Assembly (NCBI RefSeq): GCF_021245725.1 | Contig: NZ_JAJGSX010000022.1 | Span: 1 to 64,000 of the forward strand | Length of the DNA: 64,000 nt | Source of the DNA: Pseudonocardia sp. TRM90224 | GTDB taxonomy: Bacteria > Actinomycetota > Actinomycetes > Mycobacteriales > Pseudonocardiaceae | Direction: 5' to 3' | Part shown: positions 1-12,400 of the stretch, in pieces | Position numbering within the stretch: the stretch's first letter is position 1 | Layout: every line of letters begins with the position of its first letter | Notes under the pieces: generated by a model | What the model saw: the letters and a program-made list of their open reading frames with translations, nothing else | The model's database searches: none | Told to the model about the DNA's origin: nothing | Program-made: the position numbers and the translations under genes

Positions 1-3000
1 CTGGACACCGAGCCGGCGGGTCGGGTGTTGACCGCTGACTCGAACGCGACCGCGAAGGTCGACTGTGACAGCCCGACGTGCAAGGGCACCGGCGCCACTG
101 AGACCACCGGTGCTGCATCGGGTGACATCACCGGTGTGCGGGATTCGAAGGGGTCGGCGAACTGCACCGCGAACGGCGGCGGGTGCAAGGCCACCTCGGG
201 CACCGAGGTCACCGACCGGGCCGCGACCAAGGCCTTGAGGACCGACCCGGCCGGGGTGACCCCGGTGTCGGGCCCGGTCAGCGTCTCCACCGCGACCGCG
301 ACGATCACCTGCGAGGCGGGCGCGGCGGAGTGCGGCGGCAGCGGCGCGGCGGCGACGAGCGCTCGTGACACCGCGGTCACGCCGGATGCGCGGGGCACGT
401 CCTCGACGGCGGAGTGCACGGTCAAGGGCGGCGGTTGCAAGGGTGAGGCGTCGTCGAAGGCGTCCAGCGCTCCGGACTTCCAGGTGCTCGACCCGGTGAC
501 GGGTAAGCCGGTCGCCGGTCAGCCGCTGACCGGGCCGTCGTCGACGTCGTCGTCGACCGCGACGATCAGCTGCGAGGCCGGGAACGACTGCTCGGGCACG
601 GTCAAGACGGCCACGACGGCGTTCGAGGGCACCGCGGCGCCGCGGACGTCGGAGGGCACCGCCACCTGCACCGGTGGCACGGGTGGGTGTGAGCTGGTGT
701 CGAAGTCCAACGCGTCGAGTGGCCCGGGTGCTGCGCTCGCGTTTGCCGGTGAGGACAACAAGATCAACCTCGCCCGCCTGCCGGCCGGTCCATCGGCGGC
801 GTCGGTCGCCGGTGCGGTCCTGGTGTGTGATGGCGCGAAGTTGTGCGATGGGAAGGTCACCAGTTCGGCGACCGCGACGGACCCGAGCGTGTCGGGGGAG
901 CCGCGTGGTGCGCGCAGCGAGGGCACCTGCACCGGTGTGACCGGTGGTGTGTGCCAGGCGGTGACGAACTCGGGTGCTTCGACCGGGCCGGACGCGAACG
1001 TGATCGCTCCGGTGGTGCAGGCCAAGTCGACCGCGAATGCGACCGTCTCGCAGGAGACCACCGGTGAGCAGCAGCCGCAGCCGTCGGAGGAGCAGGGTAA
1101 GAAGGGCGAGCAGCCCGCAACCACGCCGGCTCCGACCGCGCCGGGTTCGTCGGCGAATGCGGGTGGTCCGACGGTGGCGGGTGCGTCGGCATGGTCGATG
1201 GCCAACGCGACCATGGACTGCGCGGCGGGCACCAAGTGCTCGGGCACGGCGTCGAGCACGGCGGCGGGTTCTGATGGTCCGATGAACGTGGCCGGGGCGA
1301 ACGGGGCTCGTGGCCCACCGGAGGGTGTGTCGACTTCCAGCGGTAGCTGCTCGGGCAAGGGTGGTTGCCAGGTTCAGACGAGTTCGACCGCGGGTGCCGG
1401 CCAGGTTGTGGCCGACGTGATCGCGGAACAGCAGAACCAGACCGCCGAGGCGCTTGCGGAGCAGGCGAAGCAGGCGGAGCAGGACGCCGCGAAGGCGGCG
1501 AAGGTCGCGGCCGGTACGGGTGCGACCGAGGACGAGAAGAAGAAGGCTGCAGAGGCGGCCGAGACGGCGAAGCAGACGTCGGAAGCTGCGAAGCAGGCTG
1601 CCGAGCTGGCTGCGAAGCCGGTGACCGGCGCCCCGGCCACGATGTCCGATTCCACGGCGTCGGTGCAGTGCCTCTCGAAGGGCTGCACCGCGAACACGGT
1701 CGCCGAGTCGACCGTCACGGCCGCGCTGGCCGGCGAGCAGGACCCGGCCATGGCGAGCGTCTCCCGTGCGGAGGCGACCTGCCGCTCCGGCGCCAACGGG
1801 TGCATGGTCGAGTCGACCGCATCCGTCACCACGACCACCGATTCCGGCATGCCGGAGAGCACCGACCCCGGCGCGGCGATGATCCCCGGCCGGGCCGGCG
1901 GCACCCAGGCCGCCGCCACCGTCCAGTGCCCCGACAAGGACTGCACGGGCACGGCGACCGGCGAGTCGATGTCCGCCGCATCCCCCGACGGCGGCGCTCG
2001 GGCCGCGCTCGCCGCCGCGCAGGACCCGAACGCCCCGACCCCCGCCGGCAACGGCGACGCGACCGACCCGACCAGCGTCTCCCTCGCCAAGGGCAGCACC
2101 GTCTGCCCCGGCACCGGCCCCTGCGAGGCCGGCATCTCCGTGAGCTCCGCGGCCAGCGGCTCGGCCGGGCATTTCGGCACGACGACGGCCACCGTCCAGG
2201 GGATGTGCCGGACCGAGGCCGGCGCCTGCCCGGTCACGACGAGCAGCACTACCGTCGCCACCGACGACCCGGCGACGATCAGCGAGACCGTCCGGACCGG
2301 CCGCGCCGGCCAGCTGCCGCAGACCACCCGCGCCATCGGCACCACGACCTGCGCGGCCGACGGGGCCTGCGAGGGCGGCACCAGCGGGTTCGTCGGCGAC
2401 TACATCGCCGAGGTGACGGCGGGCTGCCTCGGAACCGGCTGCACCACGCGGATCGAGGGCAACGCCGCGTTCGCCGGCCCGGAGGGCACCAACACCGCGA
2501 CGACGACCTCGGCGTGCACCGCCGGCGCCGACGGGCAGTGCGCCGGCTCGGGACAGGTCGGCGCGTCCGCAGCCGGCACGCAGGTGTCGTCGTCGTGCGC
2601 CGGCGACACCGGCTCGGCGTGCACCTTCGTGTTCTCGGCGACCTCGGCGGCGGCAGCGACCGCCGCCGGCACCGCCGCCACGGCGAACGCGGGCTGCCAG
2701 GCCAGTGGTGGCGCCGGTGAGGGCTGGTGCGCGACGAACGCGATGGCCGTCGCCGAGGACGGCGCCGCAATGGCCGCGGCCGGTTGTGTGGGCAGCGAGA
2801 ACGCCGGCTGCACCTACAGCTACCGCGCCAGCGCAGCCGCGGCGGACACCGGCCGGGGGACGAAGGCGTCGGCAAACGCCCTCGGCCACGGGTCGGGCAC
2901 GATCGGGCAGGGCCAGGTGATGGTCACCGCGCAGGCCGAGGCCGGGCCGGGCAGCGCCCAGGCGTCGGCGTCCTGCCAGGGCTCGCCGGGCACCACCTGC

Positions 3001-3400
3001 ACCCACTCGTACTCCGCCTCGGCCAACGCTTCGGCCGGCTGGACCGGTCCCGGCGGCAAGAGCTCGGCGCGGGCGTCAGCACGTGGCTCCGGCGGCGGCG
3101 CGATGGGCGGCGGCGGGGTGGCCGTCTCCGCGCAGGCGTCGGCCGGGCCCGGCTACGCCAACGCGTCGGCGTCGTGCTCCGGCGCGGCGAACTGCACGAC
3201 GAGCTTCTACGCCCACGCCGAGATGCACGACGCCGTCCAGCGGCCCGAGGGCCTCTACCTCGCCGACGCGTGGGCGACCTGCGGTGGCGGCGGCGCGAGC
3301 GGCGGCGGCTGCGGTGTGACCGCGGAGGCCGACGCGTTGCGGCAGATCGCGAAGTCGGACTGCTTCGGCGACGGCTGGTGCGAGAAGGATGCGAAGGCGA
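1..3400 (+). repeat. N-terminal cysteine-pair protein repeat array of the giant gene
   Basis: About a dozen degenerate modules follow each other. The better ones are 75-95 residues and carry two cysteine pairs: a first pair such as CEAGNDC or CDGAKLC after a Thr/Ala-rich strand, then a second such as CTGGTGGC or CTVKGGGC, followed by Ser/Ala/Gly-rich sequence. From about base 2400 the modules shorten to one pair each (for example CQGSPGTTC, CVGSENAGC). Regular close cysteine pairs with Gly/Ser/Thr-rich strands suggest an extracellular, disulfide-stapled beta structure. The family is not recognised. Confidence 0.7.
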
Positions 3401-6400
3401 GCTTCATCCCGGCGAAGCCGCAGCCGAAGCCCGGTGAGGAGCCGCTCGGCGACAAGATCCACGGTGGCCAGGTCGTCTGCGACGTCGCGGCCAAGACCTG
3501 CGACGTGATCCTCTTCGAGCCCGACCGCCCCGCGGCTGGCACGCCGTCGGTGCCGTGCCCGATGCCCTGCCGCCTGCCCGGCAAGAGCGGCCAGACCGTC
3601 ACGGTCGACGAGCACGGCGTCGCGACCGTCGAGAACCCGCGGACGGCCGGGCGCCCGGACCTCGGCGTCGACAAGAACGTCGGCACGGGCGGCGCAGCCA
3701 TGGCGGTGGCCGATGAGGAGGGCCACGCCAACGGCTGGGTGAAGGGCCGCAACTCGACGACGTACGACAGCTACAGCCGCTCGACGGTCACCTACGACCG
3801 CGGTCCCGCCGACGCGACCCACTACATGTCCTTCGCGGACAGGACAGGCCGCACCTTCCGCACCGAGTGCCCCAACGGCTGCTCGGGCACGGTCGGCTTC
3901 CGCGACAAGATGGAGAGCTTCGTCATCGCGGGCACCAACGCGAAGATCAACGCGATCGACGAGGCCGGTCACCAGTCCGACATCTCCTGGAACGGCGCCG
4001 GCAAGCTCACCCCCTACGGCCAGCCGACGATCTTCGCCGACGGCAACGGCCCGGCCAGCAAGATGGGCGGCTGGACCCGGGTGCTCGGCCCCGGTCTCGA
4101 CGCGCAGGGCAAGTGGAACCCCGGCTCGTTCGTGATGACCGCGCAGAGCGGCAGCTTCTTCCTCGGCAACGGGTTCAAGTACGAGAACGTCAACAAGAAC
4201 CCCGGCGAGAACGACCGGCTGGAAGGCATCTTCACCGACGACGAGGGCAAGGGCGGGCGCGCGGTCTGCAACGGCCCGTGCGTCGAGACGATGCCCGACG
4301 GGATCGCCAAGAACATCACGTGCACGAGCGGCTGCGCGTGGGTCACCCGCTGGCAGGACGACAACGGGCTGAAGCTGGGCGTGACCAGCTGCGAGAACTG
4401 CTTCATGGAGCGGGAGTTCCGGGCCACCCCGATGGCCCCGAACGGCTACTTCTCGATGACCAACCACACCGACGGCCCGATCCTCTACGTGAGCCCGACG
4501 GGCGAGGGCCAGGTCTGCCTGAAGAAGTGCCACTTCACCAACGTCTCGCCCGACGCGCAGGGCAACGGCGGCTACACGATCTGCGCCGGGCACGCGTGCG
4601 GCATCGGCAGCTCCCGCACGGGCGAGGCGATCGAGAACGTCACCCCGGACAGCACGATCGGGCTCTTCTTCGGCAACACGGACGGGACTGGCCGCCGCTA
4701 CATCTGCAGCGCGGAGTGCAACACCTACAACCTGGCCGGCGTGCCGCGGGAGCACGGCGGGTTCGCCGGGAGGATCCCCAACGGCAATTCGACGAAGTAC
4801 GACTGGATCGGCGACTCCGACCGCGGCTGGCTGCCGCACACCGTCCGGCCCGACGCCGACCGGCCGTCGATGCACACGCCGAAGGACGACGCGATCGCCG
4901 TCGCGATGGGCAAGGACCCGAAGGACCCGAACCTGCGGCTGCCGCTGCTCAGCACCGACAGCTACAACCAGCTCTCGGCCGAGGAGCGGGCGCAGTACGA
5001 CAAGCTGATCCCGATGTCGGACGCCAACCACGACATCGCGATGGGCTCGTTCTACGAGGCGCGGATCCGCGACGACGCCATGCGGGTGAAGGCACCGGGC
5101 ATCGAGCAGGACATGCGCGACGTCGCCGCGGGTGTCGAGGCGTACCGCACGACCGGTGACAAGTCGAAGCTCGACGCGGTGCAGCCGACCATCGACAAGA
5201 TCAACAAGGCGGTCGGTGACGACAAGACCGGTGAGCTGGCGCAGTGGGTGAAGGACCGCGGGCTGATCGACACCATCACCCTCGCGAACCTCCCCCAGGA
5301 CTTCCGCAACGCCGACGGCGACCTGCAGGCGAAGCCGGAGGTCATCGCCAAGATCAACCAGCTCGACCCGGAGCGCACGAGGGACATCCGCAAGGACGAC
5401 CCGACGCTGACGCCGCTCCAGGTGGCGAACATGAACATGCAGTCGATCATGGCGGAGCGCGGCCAGGCGCAGACGGTCGCGATGGGGCTCGCCACCGAAC
5501 GCCGCAAGCTCGAGAACGACATCGCGGCGTGGAACACGTCGGCCGACGCCTTCGACAAGTCGCCGAACCAGACCCAGGAGTGGGCCGACCAGCTCAACAA
5601 GGACCGCGGGGCGCTCATCGACCGGCAGAACGCGTCGAACCAGCTGCTGGGCGCCGCGAACGAGCAACTGGACCGGTCGTCGGCGATGCTGCGGCAGGCC
5701 GATCTCGCCATGGTGAGCGGCTCGACCGACAAGGAATGGGCGAACCGGCTCATCGCCACCAACGGCGACATCGCGCGGTTCAACGGGCTCGCCAAGGCCA
5801 TGGAGACGTCGAACGACCAGCCGCAGATCGTGCTCGCGCCGACCATGTGGAGCTACGGCACGTTCGCGGAGACGCACTACAGCTCACTGCGGCAGAACCC
5901 GATCGACCCGAACGAACGGCTCGGCCGGTACGTCCAGCTGCCCTCGACCGGCCGCACGGACAGCCTGATGGCGCAGCAGGTCGCGATCAACACACCCGGT
6001 GCGCTGCACTTCGCCGACGAAGGGACGCGGCAGCAGTTCGAGGCCCGCTACAAGAACGACACCCTCGCCAACGTCATGGCGAGGTACACCGCGCAGGGCT
6101 TCCTCGACACGGAGAAGCGGGCGCGGGCACTGCCCGAGAAGGACCGTGCGGCGGCGCTCGCGGCGGCCGGCATCACGGGCGGCAAGGCCGACGAGATCCT
6201 CGCGCGGATGCGAGACGGCGACGTCACCGCGATCCCGATGATGTATCGCGACCCGGAGAGCGGCGAGACGTCGGAGCCGGTGCTGTTCCGCGTCAAGAAG
6301 GGCGGCACCGAAACCTTCATCGACGAAACCGGGGCCACCTGGGAGAGCGTCGACCAGTTCCGGAACAAGAACGAGATGTTCTCCCCCGACGGCTACCTGT

Positions 6401-9400
6401 CGTGGACGAAGGACCTCGACGGCGCCGTGGGGACCGTGCGGCTGAACTCCGCGGAGGCGAAGTACACGACGTTCTGGCAGGACGCGGGCAAGGTGGCCAC
6501 GACGACCGTCATCGTCGTGGGTGTCATCGGGGCCACCGCCGCATCCGGCGGGACGGCACTGCTGTTCGGCGGTGCGGCGTTGGCCGCCGGGGTGGGTAGC
6601 TCGCTCTACAACCTCAACGACCGCGCCGCGCACAACCAGGACAACAGCTGGGACAACCCGACCGCGCGCGCCGAGTACATCAACCTCGGGCTGAGCGCGC
6701 TGCCCGGCGCAGGCCGGCTGGTCGGGGCGATCCCCAAGGTCGCCTCCAAGGCCGGCGTGAGCGCGGCGATCATCCGGGGTGCCGACCGGGCGGCCGTCGC
6801 CGGCGGGGTGGCCATGTACGGCGTGCACGTCGGCGAGGTGGTCGACGAGTTCGGCGAGCTGGGGCCGGAGGGCCGGAAGATCGCCATCTCCGGGCTCGTC
6901 CAAGGGGCCGCAACATTGCTCGCACCGGTCGCCACCAGGTCCGGCCGGACCAACATGGTCGGGCTCTTCGTGCCCGGGCGGTCGACCGGGATCCGCCTCA
7001 CCCCGACGCTGGACAACCTCGGCAACCCGATCGCAGGCGGGTTCCCCGCCTCGGCGAGCGTGGGGCGCAACCTGCCGCTCGGAGAGCGGATCGGCAACCT
7101 GCTGAAGGTCAACCCCGGCCTGCCGGTGACGACGATCGCCCACCAGCTCGGGGTGTCGCGCAGCGAGGTGTCGGCCGCGATCTCGGCGAACCCGGCCAGC
7201 ATCGGACGGCGCACGTTCGAGGTGGGCGGCGACGGCGTGACGACCATCCGGCCAGCCACACCGTCGGCGGCCGGCTTCCACACCGGCCCCGGACCGCGCG
7301 GGTCGACCGGCATCTACTGGTGGAAGGGCCCGAACCCGGTCACCAAGGTCGACATCGACAACGGTGTGGTCACCCTGCGGCAGCCGCAGTCGTCGACCCC
7401 GGACCCGCCGGCACCGGCACCCGAGGCCCCGCCGTGGACCGGCAGCAAGGAGCTCGTCGTCTACGAGCCGCCCGCGCCGCCGACCTTCAAGGTGGTGCAG
7501 ACCGACTCGGGCGAGATCGTCCTGGCGCCCGTGCCGCCGGGCGGCAAGCGGACTCCGACCGTCGAGTTCCCGGTCCGCCTCGGGGAGGCCGAGCGGCAGC
7601 TGTCGAACCTGCCCGACCGGCCGGCCGAGTACGAGCCGTGGATGCCGGGATATTCGGAGAAGCGGCAGGTGCTGGGGCCGATCGTGCTCGCGGCGACGAG
7701 CATCATCGCGCCGGCAGCCGGCGACGGTGCCCCGGTGCACGTGGCGCCGGAGATCGGCGTGCACGCCTCGGCCGTTCCCGGCAAGAACGTCGGCGCCCCG
7801 GCCGGCCTGCGGTCGACCCAGCCGGCGCCCGACGCACCGTCGCCGTTCGGGCAGGCGCGGGCGGCCGCGCCGCGGTTCAACGAAGCCGGCCCCGCCGGCG
7901 CGGCGACGGTCGGCAACCCGATCCGCTTCGGCTCCACGGCCGCGACGCTGGGGCTCTCGGCCGCTGCCGGGGCCATGGGCAGCCCGGTCGCCGATCCCCT
8001 CGGCGGCCCTGGCGGGCCCGATCTGCTGCTGCCGCCGCGCCTGGCCATGACTCCCGAGCTGGAGCGGGCGATCAACAACGGGACGCTGGGCGGGCTGCGG
8101 ATGGTGCCGGTCCGCACCCGGGCCGCGCTGCCGGCCGGTGTGCGTGCGTACCTCAGGGCGCAGATGTGGCAGGAGCTGGCGAAGGACGCGTCGAGCAACG
8201 ATGCGCTCACCGAGCAGCTCGCGTCGTGGCGGAGCGAGGTCCTGCCGACCGCCGTGGAGCAGTTGGCCATCGAGACCCGACGGATGGCCGACCACATCCT
8301 GCCTGACAAAGCGGCCGGCAGGGAGCTGGCGGCAGCGGTCCGGGCGGGCGAGGTCACGCAGGCCGACTTCGTCGACATCGTCGCCACCGTCCTGCGCTCG
8401 GGACCGATCAGCGCCGACCGCGCGTTGGCGAAGTTCGCCGACGAGCAGGGGCTGGCGTGGCGTCCCGCCGCGATCGGCGCGCTCGCCGACGGCATCCAGG
8501 ACCTCGCGTTCGAGCGGCTGCCGCAGGCGAAGCTCACGAAGTTCAAGGAGTCGCGCGCCGCCCTGCGCAAGATCTTCGCCGACGTGGTGCGGCAGCAGGG
8601 TGAGCAGCGCGGCATGCAGCTGACGTGGCAGGGGCTCGCCGACGAGCTGAACCGCGCCGCCGACGAGCTGCTGAAGACCGTGCCCTACCAGGCTTTCCTG
8701 CCGCCGCAGAAGCGCAAGCCCGGCCGTCAGCCGGACGTGAGCTGGAAGAAGGCAGCCGATCGGATCCTGGCGCAGGTGGCCGACCTGCGCGGACGTGCGG
8801 ACGAGCTGGAGCAGAAGGCGACCCTCGCCGGTGTGAAGGCCGACGCGCTGCAGCGGTGGATCGTCTCCGGCGACTTCGAAAAGGGCTCCGACGAGGTCGA
8901 CCCGCCGCCCGCGAAGCAGGAGCAGCTGCCCTGGTGGCGGTGGTCGGGGCTGGCCCCGCCGGTCCGCGCCGGAGTGCTGGCGGCAGGCGTCGCCTTGCTC
9001 CTCGGTGGCGGCCTGGCGATCGCCGGGTACGTCTTCGGGCTCGGCGCGCTGATCGCCGGCGCGCTGGTCGGAGCGATCGCAGGGGCGAAGCTGCGCCCCA
9101 TCAGGAGCTCACGACAGGCGCGTGGCCCACCGCTGGTCTCCCGACTGCTCGCGGCGGCGGAGAACCTGCCGGCCGCAGCCATCATCGGTGTTCTGACCGG
9201 CCTCGCCTTCGGTGGCGGCGCCGCGATGATCACGACCTCCGGCGCGCTCGTGGGCCTGATCGTCAGGGCTCCCGCGGCAACCGTCGGTGCTACCTCGCCC
9301 TCGACACGGGTACTGCTGGCCGGCGGCCTGCTCAGCACGGCGCCGCTGGTGGTGATCGCGTCCTCCGGTGGTGTGGGGGCAACCCTCGCCGCTGCGCTCA

Positions 9401-12400
9401 TGGCGGTCACGGTGGTCGCCATCGCACTGACCGCTCCGAAGACGACCTCCGCAGGGAAGGACAACACCAAGGGCACGGCCCAGGAGCAGAACCAGAACAC
9501 CGGACGCACCAAGCGGGCGGTCGTTGCTTCCGCGCTCCTCGGAGCGCTGATGCTGCCGATGCTCGGCCTCGGTGCGATCGTCGCGCCGGACGCAGCGCAG
9601 GCCGCTCCGGCGTCGGCAGTACGGATCGTCGTGTCCGGCACCGCGGTTGTGGTGACCGGTGGCATCAACCAGGTCGCGTTCACGGGCGCGCCGGGTGACA
9701 CCGCCGGTGCGGTCGCAGCTGCACTCGGCACGGACTTCGCGACGTTCAACGCGGCGAACGGCTACGCGTTCGCCGGGCCCGGCACGGCGATCGGCGGGTT
9801 GCAGCTGGTCACGCAGCCGGGCTGGTCGGGGATCTGGGTGACCATCGACGGCGACTCGCTGTGGACGGTCTTCCACACCCGGTTCCACCGCCCGCAGCTG
9901 TACGACGCCGCCTACGCGGCGGACCCGAGCCCCGACCTCATCCACCCCGGCGACAAGCAGGTCGTCGAGCAGGCCGCCCCGGTGCCGCCGGTCACGCCCC
10001 CGGGTCAGCCCAACCAGCCCGGCCAGCCGAACGTGCCGGGAACGAACCCGTCCCCGACCACCCAGGCGCCGACCACCCAGGCACCCACGACCCAGGCACC
10101 CACGACCCAGGCACCTACAACGCAGGCACCCACCACCCAGGCACCGTCGACCCAGCCGCCCGGCACCCCGCCGACGATGGCCCCGCCGGTGCGCGGCCCC
10201 ACCGGCGGCAGCGGCCTCCTGACGTGGCTCGGCATCGTCATGGGCGGGCTGGTGCTCGTCGTGCTCGGTGGTGCCGGGCTGCGCTACCTCGCGACGGTCG
10301 GACCGCTCTTCCGGCTCCGGCTGGGGGTGACCGAACGCCGCACACTGCGCGGTCGGGTGGCCGAGCGGGCGGGTGAGCTCGGCAAGGCGACCGGAGCCGC
10401 CGAGCAGAACGCCGCCGCCGGCGAACTCGTCACCGCGGTCGTGGACGCCCTCGAAGCCGGCGCGAGCCCGCGCAGCGTCGCGCGCAAGGCCGGCTGGCCG
10501 GTCGAGCTGGTCCGGCTCGCCCGCGAGTACGAGCAGCGCCGCGCGGAGTTCGTGGCCGCGGTCGCGCTCAAGGGCAGCCGGACCCGCCAGGAGTGGGAGG
10601 CCGCTCGCGCGGCGATGCGGGTGCTCGACAAGCTCTTCACCGGCAGCCCGACCCCCGAGCAGGTCGCTGCCGCATGGGCCCGGCTCGCGGAGCTGACCGC
10701 CGTGCTGGACGGCACCTGGTCGGCCCTGCAGGCCTGGCGCGGGGTCGCCGAGGCGAACGGCGTGACGCTGCGGTTCGGACGCGACGGCGGGATCGTCGCC
10801 ACAACGTCCGGCGGGCGGCGCATCCGGCTCACCGCCGACGAGGTGCGTGAGCTGCTCGCCGATCTCGGCCCGCGCCCGACGAACGACGCAGACCGCGCCG
10901 CGCTGCGCGGGAACGCCGCCACGTGGTGGGAGGAGCGGCTCGGCAACGGGGCCCCCGGCGCACCGGCCGTGCAGACCCCGCAGACGCCGCCGGCCCAGAC
11001 GCCGCCGGCCCAGACGCCGCCGGCCCAGACGCCGCCGCCCGGCTCGCCGAGCGTTCCCGCTCCGCCCGCTCCGCCGGCCCCGCCGGCCCCGCCCGCACCC
11101 GCGCCGGCTCCGCGCCCGCTGACGTTGCTCGGTGTGTTCCGGACCCTTGCCGGGGCGTCCGGCGCCGTGACCGCCGCCGACGTCCGCACGCGGCTCGGCG
11201 TCACCGACCCAGTCCGCGCCGTCACGGCGGTGCTCGACGAGCTGGCCGCGGCGGGGCTCGCCGAGTCGCTCGGCAACGGCACCTACCGGCTCGTGCCGCG
11301 GCTGGTGGAGCTGCTCACCGCCGCGCCGCAGGGGTTCCGCGACGAGCTGGCCGGCATCGGCAACCCGATGGACACCGTCGCGCTCGCGCTGCGCGAGCTC
11401 GACGCCCGCACGCTGGCCGGTCAGCCGGAGCGGATGGCGCAGGCGGTCGAGGCGGTCGACGGGCTGCTGCGCTCGGGCATCCCTGCCAGGAACGGGCTGC
11501 GCGCCTGGACCCGTCAGCTCGGCGTGCTCGCCAGGCACCTCGCCCGGATCGCCGCCGCGGTGGTGCAGGCCCGCACCCGGGCGTTCACGCTGACGAACAC
11601 CCGCAAGATGATCGTCTCCGGGCTCACCGGCGAGCAGCGCGGCTGGCTGCGCTGGCTCGGCCAGAACGCACCCGCCGGCGTGGACGTCGCCGCGCTCGTC
11701 GCGGACCGGCTCGGGATCACCCAGGTGGCGGCCGCGAAGCTGCTCGCGGACACCAAGGTGGCGGCGACGGAGCCGCCGCTCACGACGGGTCCCTTCGTGG
11801 ACGTCGTCGCCGACATCGCCGACCGGATCGCCGATGCCAACCCGACCGACGTCAAGGACGTCGAGGTGGTCCGCTCGGCGCTGGAGATCGAACGGGCCGC
11901 GGTCCAGGACGCGCAGCGCGACGCGCTCGACGCGCTCGCACTCAGCGGGTTCGGTGCCGGGCCGCGCGGCCGCTGGGCCGCCGGGATGGTGGAGCGCGCC
12001 GGACGCGGCGCCGGCATGGTCGTCCGCACGGTGCGTGCGGCGCACCGGATCGGCCTCGACCGGCTCCGGATGCCGAGGTCGACCGCGACCGCGGGCGCCG
12101 CGCTCTTCGTGATCGGCGGCGCGATCGCCGGGTTCGTCGCGTTCCTCCCGCCGACCTGGCCGGTGTTCGCCGCCGGCACGCTGCTCGGTGCGCTGTTCGT
12201 CCGTCCGGCGCTGCAGGCGCTGCGCTGGCTGGTGCAGGCCCGGGCGCCCCCGCTGGCGAAGATCGTCCGCGCCGGCGCCGCGCTGCTCGGGGCTGCCGTC
12301 GCAGTGGTGGTCAGGGTCGACCCGGCGCTGCTGGGCGATCTGGTCACGGTGGTCGTCGACGCCGCGAAGTGGCTCGCGCAGCGCCCGCAGTTCCGGCAGG

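Noticed and set aside
3076..5877. Minus-strand 933-codon open frame.
   Set aside because: Opposite the coding strand of the giant gene, with His/Val/Arg-rich composition typical of an antisense frame.
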